Assembly: GCF_000696095.1 (NCBI RefSeq)
Contig: NZ_BAYX01000021.1
Span: forward strand, 56,859 to 120,858
Direction: 5' to 3'
Origin: Rhizobium rhizogenes NBRC 13257
Lineage (GTDB): Bacteria; Pseudomonadota; Alphaproteobacteria; Rhizobiales; Rhizobiaceae
DNA length: 64,000 bases
Within the stretch, counting starts at the first letter, position 1, and each line of letters opens with the position of its first letter. The notes under the pieces are model-generated. The model had not been told where the DNA came from. It ran no database searches and worked only from the letters and a program-made list of their open reading frames with translations. A program made the translations under genes and the position numbers. Below are positions 45,952 through 53,642 of the stretch, piece after piece.

Positions 45952-46952
45952 GCGCGTTGTCCTTCGCCGTTTGCGAGCGCCAAAACGCGCGCGCCGGTCG
46001 CTTCGTCGGTAACCAGCGTATCGAGATGATGACCGCGCATGACGCTGAGGATCGGCCCTGCCTTGTTCGGCCCGCTTGCCACGCCAATCTTCGTCGGGAT
46101 CGAGGCAAACTCCGGAAGGGTCAGCGAGACCAGGGACCGGTTGAGGCTGTAATCGCAAATACTGCCCTGGTCATCGAGCAGATGCGCCAGCAGTTCGCAT
46201 GAGGCGCCGGAGCGTTCGATTGCTGCGCGGTCGGTGCTCGAAGAGGGATGCAGGTCATAATAGCTGGAGTCGTCGGAAAGAATGGAGCCGATGCCGACGA
46301 CCGCGACCTTGGCCTCGCGCGCCTGCCTGAAGACGTCGGCAACCGAGCGCATGTTGATCAGCATGTCGCGCTCGGCGGCGCTGTCGGCAAAGAGAGGCGC
46401 GTGGATCTGGAATGAGTGGCCGCCGAGCCGGTCGGCCATCATCGTCGAGACGTGGTTCACATCCGTATAGTGCTTGCCCTGCACGCAGCCGGTTGCCGGG
46501 ATGACCGCGACATCGAAACGGCGCGGCGGCTGAAGGCTGGCAACAACTGCGCTGACACCCTTGCCGCCGGTGATGCAGATGGTATCGCCGTCCGCAATCT
46601 GCTCGAGAAGCAGCCGCGCCGCCGCTTCTCCGACCGTCTGCAACGTCGTTTGCGGATTATCGGACACCGTCGGCACCACGATGGCGCGGCTGATGCCGCC
46701 AAGCGCCAGAAGCTGCTCTTCCATGTCGACCAGCGGTTCGACGGGAGATTTGATCTTGATCTCGACGAGGCCGAGCTGGCGACCGCGCTTGATCAACCGG
46801 TTGATGGTGGCATGCGAGAGGCCGAGCTGATCGGCAATCTGCGCCTGGGTCAGGCCCTCAAGGAAGTGCAGAACGAGAGCCTGATGCATCTGGCGCGCGA
46901 TGACGATTTCCTCGCGGGGCGCGGATGGGGATTTCGACTTTGCAATCGGCAT
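45948..46952 (-). CDS. SorC/DeoR-type sugar-binding transcriptional regulator
   Basis: A 334-residue SorC family protein. The helix-turn-helix is FLEGLTQAQIADQLGLSHAT followed by INRLIKRGRQLGLVEIKI. The sensor half has ARLLLEQIADGDTICITGGK and VVGIGSILSDDSSYYDL, and ends with the GPNKAGPILSVMRGHHLDTL-type motif of sugar-phosphate-sensing SorC proteins. It is embedded in the operon between the permease (1-base gap) and the aldo/keto reductase, so it is a local regulator. A 14-base palindrome upstream of the first gene is its likely site. Confidence 0.88.
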   Translation of the reverse strand: MPIAKSKSPSAPREEIVIARQMHQALVLHFLEGLTQAQIADQLGLSHATINRLIKRGRQLGLVEIKIKSPVEPLVDMEEQLLALGGISRAIVVPTVSDNPQTTLQTVGEAAARLLLEQIADGDTICITGGKGVSAVVASLQPPRRFDVAVIPATGCVQGKHYTDVNHVSTMMADRLGGHSFQIHAPLFADSAAERDMLINMRSVADVFRQAREAKVAVVGIGSILSDDSSYYDLHPSSSTDRAAIERSGASCELLAHLLDDQGSICDYSLNRSLVSLTLPEFASIPTKIGVASGPNKAGPILSVMRGHHLDTLVTDEATGARVLALANGEGQRA

Positions 46953-46953
46953 G

Positions 46954-47982
46954 TCAGGCAGCCTTCCGCTTGTGCAGGAAATGGTCGATGGAAACGGCGG
47001 CGAGTAGAATGCAGCCTTTGATCATGTCCTGCCAATAGACCGATACATTGAGCAGGATCAGCGAGCTCGTGACCACGGACAAAAGCGCGATACCGAGGAT
47101 GGCACCGAGGATCGTGCCGGAACCGCCACTCAGGGACGCGCCGCCGATGACAGCCGCTGCGATGATATTGAGCTCCATTCCGACGCCGAAGGTGGGCGTC
47201 GCGGCGCCAAACCGCGACATGTAGATGACGCCGGCAACGCCTGACAGCGTGGCGCAGAGCACGGTGACCCAGAACTTGACCTGGTTGGTCTTGATCCCGG
47301 AATAGAGCGCCGCCTTCTCGTTGCTGCCGGTGTAAAAGACCTTGCGGAAGGCCGTTGCCCTGCGCAGCAGAAAGTCGAAGATGGCGACCACGGCGACAAA
47401 GATCAGGATCACAAAGGGCACCCCGTAAAACGTGCCCTGCCCGATGGCCTTGAAGGAAGGCGGCAGCGTGAACAGTGACAGCGGCGTTCCCTTGGTGATG
47501 ATGAGGCAGATGCCGCGCACGATCACCATGGCGGCCAGCGATGTGATGAAGTGATTGAGGCCGATGACAGTGACGAAGAAGCCCATGGCGCAGCCGATCA
47601 GCGCGCTGGCGAGGATGCCGATCAGCGACGCACTCCAGGGATCCAGTCCCAATAGGAATAGCGATCCCGACAGGACCATCGAGAAGCAGACGACCGACCC
47701 AACCGAGAGATCGATACCACCGACAATCAGAAGGATTGTCATGCCGACGACAACGATACCCTCGACCGAGAACGACATCAGCATCGCCCTGAAACTGCCG
47801 AGCGTCAGAAAATGCGGGGAGGCGAAGCTCATCAGAATGCAGAGGGCAAGAATGATGGCGATCAGCCCCGCTTCCCGCATTGTTCCAAGCTTTCTCCAGG
47901 AGGAAGCGCGCTCCCTCGTCACCGCCAATGCATGATCTGTCATTGCCTTGTCCCCCGTTTCTGCCTTTTTCTCAGACGGCAT
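46954..47982 (-). CDS. Sugar ABC importer permease (ribose type)
   Basis: A 342-residue BPD_transp_2 permease with about nine membrane segments. It has LIVGGIDLSVGSVVCFSM and FYTGSNEKAALYSGIKTNQV, then AAVIGGASLSGGSGTILGAI. ATG 47982 overlaps the ATPase gene end by 11 bases; ATG 47943, with GGGGGA before it, is an equally possible start giving 329 residues. Only one permease is encoded, so the channel should be a homodimer, unlike the rhamnose system. Confidence 0.9.
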   Translation of the reverse strand: MPSEKKAETGDKAMTDHALAVTRERASSWRKLGTMREAGLIAIILALCILMSFASPHFLTLGSFRAMLMSFSVEGIVVVGMTILLIVGGIDLSVGSVVCFSMVLSGSLFLLGLDPWSASLIGILASALIGCAMGFFVTVIGLNHFITSLAAMVIVRGICLIITKGTPLSLFTLPPSFKAIGQGTFYGVPFVILIFVAVVAIFDFLLRRATAFRKVFYTGSNEKAALYSGIKTNQVKFWVTVLCATLSGVAGVIYMSRFGAATPTFGVGMELNIIAAAVIGGASLSGGSGTILGAILGIALLSVVTSSLILLNVSVYWQDMIKGCILLAAVSIDHFLHKRKAA

Positions 47983-49516
47983 GCTCTGATGCCTTCGATG
48001 TGGTGTGTTGTCCGGCGCCGATGCCCGAAGCGAGTCGCATGATGGCCTCTTCCGTCATCGCTGCTCCTTCGAGCTCGCCGGCAACGGTGCCTTCGCGGAT
48101 GACGATCGCCCGGTCGCAAAGACCAAGGAGCTCGGGTAGTTCCGACGTGATGACGACGATGCCGATCCCGGAACGGGAGAGGTCACGCAGCAGGCGATGA
48201 ATTTCTGATTTCGCGCCGACGTCGATGCCGCGCGTCGGCTCGTCCATGAGGATCACCTTCGGATCGACCGCCAGTTGTTTGGCGATGGCGACCTTCTGCT
48301 GATTGCCCCCCGAAAGCGACGATATCGGCATGTCTATACCGCCCATACGAACGCCGAGACGGCGCGCAAGATCCTGCGCTCGCTCGGCCTCCAGCTTCGC
48401 ATTCAAAAGGCCGAAAGGCCCGGTCAACGACTTCAGATCGAGAGCAGCTATGTTCTGCGCGATCGACAGGTCGAGAAATACGCCGGAGCCCTTGCGATCC
48501 TCGGAGAGATAGACGACGCCAGCCCGTACCGCATCGGCATAGGATCTCACTTGGAGAGCCTCGTCCCCAAGCCGAATATCACCCTCCGTCGTCCGACGTA
48601 GCCCGCAAATGCCCTCCGCGATCTCGGTCCGGCCGGAGCCGATCAGGCCGCCGATCCCGAGAATTTCGCCCTTGCGCAATTCGAAGCTGACATCCTGAAA
48701 GCGCTTGCCGTCGCCGAGATTGCGGACGGAAAGAATGCTCTCGCCAGTGCACTCCGCCGCGGACTGTTTTTCCGGATAGAGCTGGGTGATCTCGCGGCCG
48801 ACCATGCGGCGCACCACATCTTCCGCCGTGATATTGGACACATGCTCCGTCGAAACATATCGCCCGTCGCGAAAGACGGTGACGCGGTCGCAAAGACTGA
48901 AGATCTCCGCCATGCGGTGGCTGATATAGACGATCGAGATGCCATGGGCTTTCAGGTCGTTGATGATGCCGAAGAGCACTTGAGCTTCCGCTTCTGTCAG
49001 CGCGGCCGTCGGCTCGTCAAAGATGAGAATGCGGCAGTCGAGCGTCAGGGCCTTGGCGATCTCGACAAGCTGTTGGCTGGAAATAGGCAGATCGCCGACC
49101 TTCTGGCGGACATCAATGGGGGCAAGGCGGTCCATCACGGCCTGCGCCTCCCGCTCCAGCCTAGCAAAATTCATAAAGGGCGACCGGCGCCGGTTCGTTG
49201 TTGCCATGAACATGTTCTCGGCAACCGTTGCATCCGGACAAAGCGCGATTTCCTGATGGACGAGACCTATTCCCAGAGACTGGGCGGCGGCCGGAGAAGA
49301 GATCTTCACGGACGCGCCGTCGATGAGGATCTCCCCCTCATTTGGCTGCAGCACCCCGGCGATAATGTTCATGAGCGTCGACTTGCCCGCGCCGTTTTCG
49401 CCACAAAGTGCATGGACTTCACCCTTTTCCAGGGCAAATGTCACATCCGTCAGCGCCTTGATGGCGCCGAAGCGTTTGCTGACATTACGTATCTCCAAGA
49501 CCGGCGCTGGCGTCAT
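47972..49516 (-). CDS. Sugar ABC importer double ATPase (ribose type)
   Basis: A 514-residue ATPase with two domains. The first has GENGAGKSTLM, a degenerate signature LPISSQQLVEIAKAL and Walker B ILIFDEPTAAL. The second has the relaxed loop GLIGSGRTEIA, an intact signature LSGGNQQKVAIAKQLA and Walker B VILMDEPTRGID. The ATG at 49516 follows GAGAGGATGTC; the longer frame to 49615 would run back into the receptor gene. Confidence 0.92.
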   Translation of the reverse strand: MTPAPVLEIRNVSKRFGAIKALTDVTFALEKGEVHALCGENGAGKSTLMNIIAGVLQPNEGEILIDGASVKISSPAAAQSLGIGLVHQEIALCPDATVAENMFMATTNRRRSPFMNFARLEREAQAVMDRLAPIDVRQKVGDLPISSQQLVEIAKALTLDCRILIFDEPTAALTEAEAQVLFGIINDLKAHGISIVYISHRMAEIFSLCDRVTVFRDGRYVSTEHVSNITAEDVVRRMVGREITQLYPEKQSAAECTGESILSVRNLGDGKRFQDVSFELRKGEILGIGGLIGSGRTEIAEGICGLRRTTEGDIRLGDEALQVRSYADAVRAGVVYLSEDRKGSGVFLDLSIAQNIAALDLKSLTGPFGLLNAKLEAERAQDLARRLGVRMGGIDMPISSLSGGNQQKVAIAKQLAVDPKVILMDEPTRGIDVGAKSEIHRLLRDLSRSGIGIVVITSELPELLGLCDRAIVIREGTVAGELEGAAMTEEAIMRLASGIGAGQHTTSKASEHAV

Positions 49517-49546
49517 GACATCCTCTCCCTTCCCTACTCTGCATCG

Positions 49547-49576
49547 GTTGCCCGGGATCTCCTCATCCCGGACAAC
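49547..49576 (-). other. Stem-loop between receptor and ATPase genes
   Basis: On the minus strand, GTTGTCCGGGA and TCCCGGGCAAC pair over 11 positions (one G-U) around an 8-base loop, right after the receptor stop. There is no T-run. It mirrors the hairpins at 2702-2729 and 22753-22774 in the other importers. Confidence 0.6.
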
Positions 49577-49589
49577 CACTTTGCAAGGC

Positions 49590-50621
49590 CTACTCCTCGA
49601 TGCCTTTCGTGCCACGGCGCTTCAGGTATTTATCCCAATAGAAATCATCGGCATTGGCCACCGTTACGATCGACAGACCATTGTCGACAAAGGGAATGCT
49701 CATCGGGTTGAAGCCGGAGCGCTTGGCATCGTTCATCGGGTCGATCAGTTCCGGATGCTTGGCAAACCACAACATCATGAAGCCCATGTAGCCCTGCATG
49801 CCCTGGTTCGGATTGATCGAGCCGAACACTTCGCCGGCCTTGATCATGTCGAGGATGTTGGCATTGACATCGGCGCACATCACGAGAATCTTGCCGCCGC
49901 TTTCCTTGTTGGCCTGGGCCGCGCCGATCGCCGAATTTGCCTCCGGCATGAACACGGCATTGAGATTTGGATGCGCCTGCACCAGGCTCATGAGACCTTG
50001 ATAAGCCTTGTTGGGGTCCTGGTTCGACGCGGCCCGTCCGACGAGCTTCATGCCAGGATATTTTGTTTCCATACGAGCGATGAAGGCGGCGATGCGCTTG
50101 TCGTGGTTGTCCTGGCCCGGATTTTCCAGCACCGCGTATTCACCCTTACCGCCAAGCTTCTCGGCGATTGCATCGGCGGCGTAAGTGCCTTCACGCGTAT
50201 TGTCCGAAGTGATGAAGGAGATGCGCTTGGAAAGCGGCGAATCCGCCGCGAAGGTGACGACTGCCGTGCCCTGATCGATGGCGCGGTTGATCGGCTCGAT
50301 GAATGGGTCGGAATTCATCGGATGAACAAGAATGCCTGCCGGATTCTGGGCGAGCGCCTGATCGAAGGTGGCGATCTGCTTGTTGACGTCATATTCCGGC
50401 GTACCGGTATAGGCGGTCTCGCAGCCAAGCTGCCGACCGGCTTGCTTGAACATTTCGTAGACCGGGAACCAGTATTCGACGCCCGAAACCATGACGTTCA
50501 TGACGTATTTCTCACCCGGCTTGCAGCGAAACGGGTTTTCCGTTTCAGCCGCTGACGCAGCCGTGCTCAATGTCGCGACAGCCAAAACAGCCATCGCTGT
50601 CGTGCCCAGAAAATTGCGCAA
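49590..50621 (-). CDS. Sugar ABC importer substrate-binding protein
   Basis: A 343-residue periplasmic receptor (Peripla_BP_4 type), first gene of the operon. The start is a TTG at 50621, supported by AGGAGGAACT directly before it. The signal peptide runs to about ASA-AE (residue 25). The mature protein has NVMVSGVEYWFPVYEMFKQA, ILVHPMNSDPFIEPINRAID and NAVFMPEANSAIGAAQA. The receptor is a sugar-type protein; the ligand is unknown. Confidence 0.9.
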   Translation of the reverse strand: MRNFLGTTAMAVLAVATLSTAASAAETENPFRCKPGEKYVMNVMVSGVEYWFPVYEMFKQAGRQLGCETAYTGTPEYDVNKQIATFDQALAQNPAGILVHPMNSDPFIEPINRAIDQGTAVVTFAADSPLSKRISFITSDNTREGTYAADAIAEKLGGKGEYAVLENPGQDNHDKRIAAFIARMETKYPGMKLVGRAASNQDPNKAYQGLMSLVQAHPNLNAVFMPEANSAIGAAQANKESGGKILVMCADVNANILDMIKAGEVFGSINPNQGMQGYMGFMMLWFAKHPELIDPMNDAKRSGFNPMSIPFVDNGLSIVTVANADDFYWDKYLKRRGTKGIEE

Positions 50622-50753
50622 AGTTCCTCCTCGAGGCTGACGCCCCTCCCAAAAAGCCGATGGCGCACCGCGCGCCTTGTTCGTGAAACCGGACTTCCTC
50701 CTCGAACCCCGGTGGCTGTAATTAGCCTCGGAGAAATCGATATGTCAATATAA

Positions 50754-50779
50754 TTCACGCAATGAAATATATTTCACGC
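50754..50779. promoter_or_regulatory. Putative SorC-type operator upstream of the polyol operon
   Basis: TGAAATATATTTCA (50763-50776) is a perfect palindrome, and TTCACGC occurs as a direct repeat at 50754-50760 and 50773-50779. The element lies about 140 bases before the first gene. SorC regulators bind such AT-rich dyads; assignment to the operon's own SorC protein is inference. Confidence 0.5.
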
Positions 50780-50843
50780 CAGGAGAGCCAGCTTGAGGCC
50801 GAAGACAGGTTGATGGCCGCGAGCTAGGGTCAGGTCTGGTTGA

Positions 50844-51128
50844 TTACAGCCAGAAGATTACGGTTGCTGTGAGAGCGATGGCGGAGAAGAAGACGGTCGG
50901 ACATCGGTCGCATCGGATAGCGATGCGGCGTCAATCCTTGAGACGACCGAACGTGATCTCGATGCGGTTGCGACATCTGTAGCGGCGCCTGTCGTATTTG
51001 ACCGGCTTGTAGCGGGATTTGCGCCGCCGAATGCAGGGTTTGATGCCCTTGTGGAATAGAGCAGCCATGAACCAGTCGGCGTCATATCCACGATCGGCAA
51101 GCATCCAGTCAATGGGTCCTGAGCCTAA
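50844..51128 (-). pseudogene. IS5 family transposase remnant, C-terminal part
   Basis: The minus-strand frame reads GPIDWMLADRGYDADWF, then KGIKPCIRRRKSRYK, RNRIEITFGRLKD, and ends with FFSAIALTATVIFWL. This matches the C-terminal third of IS5-group (IS427-like) transposases, including the catalytic glutamate in RNRIEITFGRL. A TGA at 50931-50933 interrupts the frame where Trp of LKDWRR is expected, and the N-terminal two thirds are missing. The element is therefore dead. It lies directly beside the ArsB gene and marks a past rearrangement. Confidence 0.85.
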
Positions 51129-51192
51129 TCAATTTCCCGCGTCGAGAAGAAGCTGTCCAAGCATTGAACAACTGGCCCAATGGCCAAATATC

Positions 51193-52449
51193 CTATTGGA
51201 TGATGAGGGCAATGATTGAGCAAACCAGCGCCGGTATCATCACGATGACGCCAAGCTTCAGGAATGGCCACGCTCCCATATGCAGCCCCTCGCGACGCAG
51301 CGCCGTCAGCCACAGGATCGTCGCGAGTGAGCCGGTGACCGAAAGATTTGGCCCGAGATCTACGCCAATCAGCACGGCACCGGCGATCTTGTCGGAAACA
51401 TCCGCCGCCTGAACAGCGTTGCCTGCCACAAGGCCCGCCGGCAGATTGTTGACGAGATTGGAAGCCAAAGCGGTGACTGCGCCTGCAGCTGCAGCCGTCT
51501 GTGACGGATAGGCCGCGGCACCGTGCGAAAGATACTGCGCCAGACTGTCGATCAATCCCGTCCGGTTCAGCGCCTCCACGACGACGAACAATCCGGCGAC
51601 GAGCGGCAGCACGCTCCAGGAAACGCCCTTGAACGTCTCGACCGGGCTTTTGCGCTCCATCAGCAAGATAGCCGTCGTGGTAAGGCATCCTGCCAGAAAT
51701 GTCGGCAAGCCGAGATCGAAATCGAGCGTGGATGCGCCAAGCAATACAACAGCCGTGGCACACAGACCGATACCCGCAAGCTTCGCACTTGATGACAGCG
51801 GCATTTCCTGCATATCCGGCGCGACGCTATCGGCATTGATGACGGAACGTTGCGTCCAGTAGAGCGCGAGGAACGTTACGGTGATGGACACGAGAGAAGG
51901 CAAGGCGAAGGCGGCAAACCAGCGCGACAGCGGCGGCATCGTACCGCCGCCGAAAATCACAAGATTGGCCGGGTTCGAGATCGGCAAGACAAAACTAGCG
52001 GCATTGGCGATGAAGGCGCAGATGAGGAGATAGGGCATGGGATCCTTCACCCTCGCCGCCCTGCATGCCGCATAGACCGCCGGCGTCAGCACGACGGCTG
52101 TTGCGTCATTCGAGAGAAAGACGGTGACGACGATGCCGACACCATAGATCAGCACGAAAAGCCGCCTTGGCGATCCCTTGGCATGGGTGGTTGCGACCAA
52201 GGCCAGCCAATCAAAGAGACCTTCCCGGCGAGCCAGTTCGGAGAGCAGCATCATGCCTATGAGAAAGAGATAGACGTCGAGGCCCTTCGTAACGCCAACC
52301 CAGGCATCGGCAATACCGATCAGCCCGAAAACCAGAAGCAGCAGCGCGCCCATGACCGCCCATACGGCTTCCGGCAGTGCGAAAGGCCGCATGATGACGC
52401 CGAGTGCGGTCAGCCCGGCTATTCCCCAAGTCGTGGTCAGTGCGTTCAT
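51193..52449 (-). CDS. arsB: ArsB/citrate-type membrane transporter (arsenite efflux candidate)
   Basis: A 418-residue protein of the ion-transporter superfamily with about 11-12 hydrophobic segments. FLSNDATAVVLTPAVYAACR and SFVLPISNPANLVIFG are the paired signature loops of ArsB-like carriers; the second repeat shows LASNLVNNLPAGLVAGNAV and GVDLGPNLSVTGSLATILWL. The sequence fits arsenite/antimonite efflux well, although a neighbouring arsR or arsC is absent. The IS5 remnant lies just past its stop and an MFS remnant just before its start, so it may be the survivor of a broken ars cluster. Confidence 0.82.
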   Translation of the reverse strand: MNALTTTWGIAGLTALGVIMRPFALPEAVWAVMGALLLLVFGLIGIADAWVGVTKGLDVYLFLIGMMLLSELARREGLFDWLALVATTHAKGSPRRLFVLIYGVGIVVTVFLSNDATAVVLTPAVYAACRAARVKDPMPYLLICAFIANAASFVLPISNPANLVIFGGGTMPPLSRWFAAFALPSLVSITVTFLALYWTQRSVINADSVAPDMQEMPLSSSAKLAGIGLCATAVVLLGASTLDFDLGLPTFLAGCLTTTAILLMERKSPVETFKGVSWSVLPLVAGLFVVVEALNRTGLIDSLAQYLSHGAAAYPSQTAAAAGAVTALASNLVNNLPAGLVAGNAVQAADVSDKIAGAVLIGVDLGPNLSVTGSLATILWLTALRREGLHMGAWPFLKLGVIVMIPALVCSIIALIIQ

Positions 52450-52490
52450 GTCGTTCTTAATTCACAGATTGGTAAAGGACGGAAGGGCGA

Positions 52491-52691
52491 TCAGGGTGTA
52501 GCGACGGCAAGGTCGTCAGCCTCACCAATATCGTTCTTTTGTGTTGGCGCAATGCTCTTATATCCCGCGAAAAAGGCAGCAGCTGCGAAAGCGGCTACGC
52601 CGCCATGAACCCAATAGGCAAGCCCATATCCACCGATATTGGTAAGCCAGCCCGCGACGACGTTGCTCAGCGAGGCGCCAATCCCCCGTAC
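52491..52691 (-). pseudogene. MFS transporter remnant, C-terminal end only
   Basis: The frame reads GIGASLSNVVAGWLTNIGGY, then YWVHGGVAAFAAAAFFAG and a polar tail. This is the last two membrane segments of a major-facilitator carrier. The similarity appears to begin at about the palindrome at 52683-52696, and everything upstream is unrelated. With ArsB alongside, it may derive from an arsenic-linked MFS gene; that link is inference. Confidence 0.65.
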
Positions 52692-52696
52692 GGGGG
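52683..52696. other. Palindrome CCCCCGTACGGGGG at a breakpoint
   Basis: A perfect GC palindrome of 14 bases exactly where the MFS-like reading frame loses its similarity. It may be the end or scar of a mobile element. Confidence 0.4.
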
Positions 52697-53223
52697 TTCG
52701 AACGATCGACCCGGCTGTTTCAAAAACGTGGAATGGCAATAACTCGATTGGCGGCCGCTACTGTGTGCGTCTCTGATCTCCCTGCCGAAGGCCGCATATC
52801 CAAAGACGGCTCAGTTGCAGGCACTGGATTCGGCACAGGTTGTCGCAATCATCGCGGCATATCATGCGATCTGATGGGTTTCTGATGTAAAGAGGCATTG
52901 TCTTGCACGAAAAGCAGCTGACGAGTTTTATTCGTCAGCGTTTCAGCAATCTTCCGCGCTCGCTGCATAACTGTGTCCAGCGAGAGCCGCTCCTCAAGGC
53001 TTTCCAAAAGTTTGCGACCGGGCCATCCTGTAAAGGATACTGCTGCAGGACATTGTCCGTGGTTGGTCACGTCCAGCTCGCATAACTCGCGCAGAAAAGT
53101 CAAAAAACTTGACAATATCTGTCAATCAGCTGGAATCTTCCAATCTTCGATTCATAAGCCTACCCGAAATCTGATCCAATCCGACAATCATTGCCTAGAC
53201 CAACATTAATTAGCAGAATTTAC
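52697..53223. other. Scarred intergenic stretch
   Basis: No gene can be supported. A minus-strand open frame (52849-53115) has no recognisable family. TTGACA (53109-53114) and TGTCAA (53120-53125) form an inverted repeat with a 5-base spacer. Confidence 0.4.
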
Positions 53224-53238
53224 ATTAGATTATCTAAT
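53224..53238. promoter_or_regulatory. Perfect dyad ATTAGATTATCTAAT before the kinase operon
   Basis: Two 7-base arms around a central T, 20 bases before the small-protein start. Together with the dyad at 53109-53125 this is the likely control region of the two-gene operon. Confidence 0.45.
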
Positions 53239-53258
53239 TGACACTCAGCGGATGCCTC

Positions 53259-53642
53259 ATGACATCTGGAACTTGCTCCGAGAGCCGCAGGTTGGTGGCG
53301 ATCTTACCGGCTTTGGCACTGCTGCTTGTCAGTGCCTTCGGTATCGGTGCCATGACCTATGGCAATCCGGCGCCCGATGCTCAGATGGCCGTCATAGGAC
53401 CTCCGTGGTGGAAAGAGGACCGGATGGCCTCCCTAGTCGCGGCGGCCGGCGGACGGATGATTGCTGGCGGAGCACTGCCCAATATCATTGTCGTGCGCCG
53501 TGCGCCCGAAGGCGAGCGCCGCCCTGACGAACCGGAGGACCTCGTCGCCGCGCTCTATGCTGCCGGCGCCTGGCTGGTACTCGACGCGCCGACGCAACGT
53601 AGCTGTCGCGGTCTTGTCGATAATGGCAAAGGGGCAATCTGA
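53259..53642 (+). CDS. Small membrane-anchored protein of unknown function, upstream of hybrid kinase
   Basis: The ATG at 53259 gives 127 residues; a TTG at 53238 is in frame but lies in the dyad. After a polar start, LVAILPALALLLVSAFGIGA (about residues 13-32) forms a signal anchor or signal peptide. The rest is a small alpha/beta-looking domain with PDAQMAVIGPPWWKEDR, GGRMIAGG and a CRGLVDN tail. I do not recognise a characterised family. Its stop overlaps the kinase start (ATGA), so the two proteins are made together; a periplasmic accessory or sensor role for the kinase is inferred. Confidence 0.7.
   Translation: MTSGTCSESRRLVAILPALALLLVSAFGIGAMTYGNPAPDAQMAVIGPPWWKEDRMASLVAAAGGRMIAGGALPNIIVVRRAPEGERRPDEPEDLVAALYAAGAWLVLDAPTQRSCRGLVDNGKGAI

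Noticed and set aside
39195..50621. Naming the polyol operon as the erythritol (ery) locus
   Set aside because: Kinase, GlpD-like enzyme and SorC regulator resemble ery genes, but eryC, tpiB and rpiB are absent, and an aldolase and a GMC enzyme are extra.
52849..53115. Minus-strand frame of 88 codons as a gene
   Set aside because: No family resemblance and no clear ribosome site; it lies in scarred DNA between remnants.
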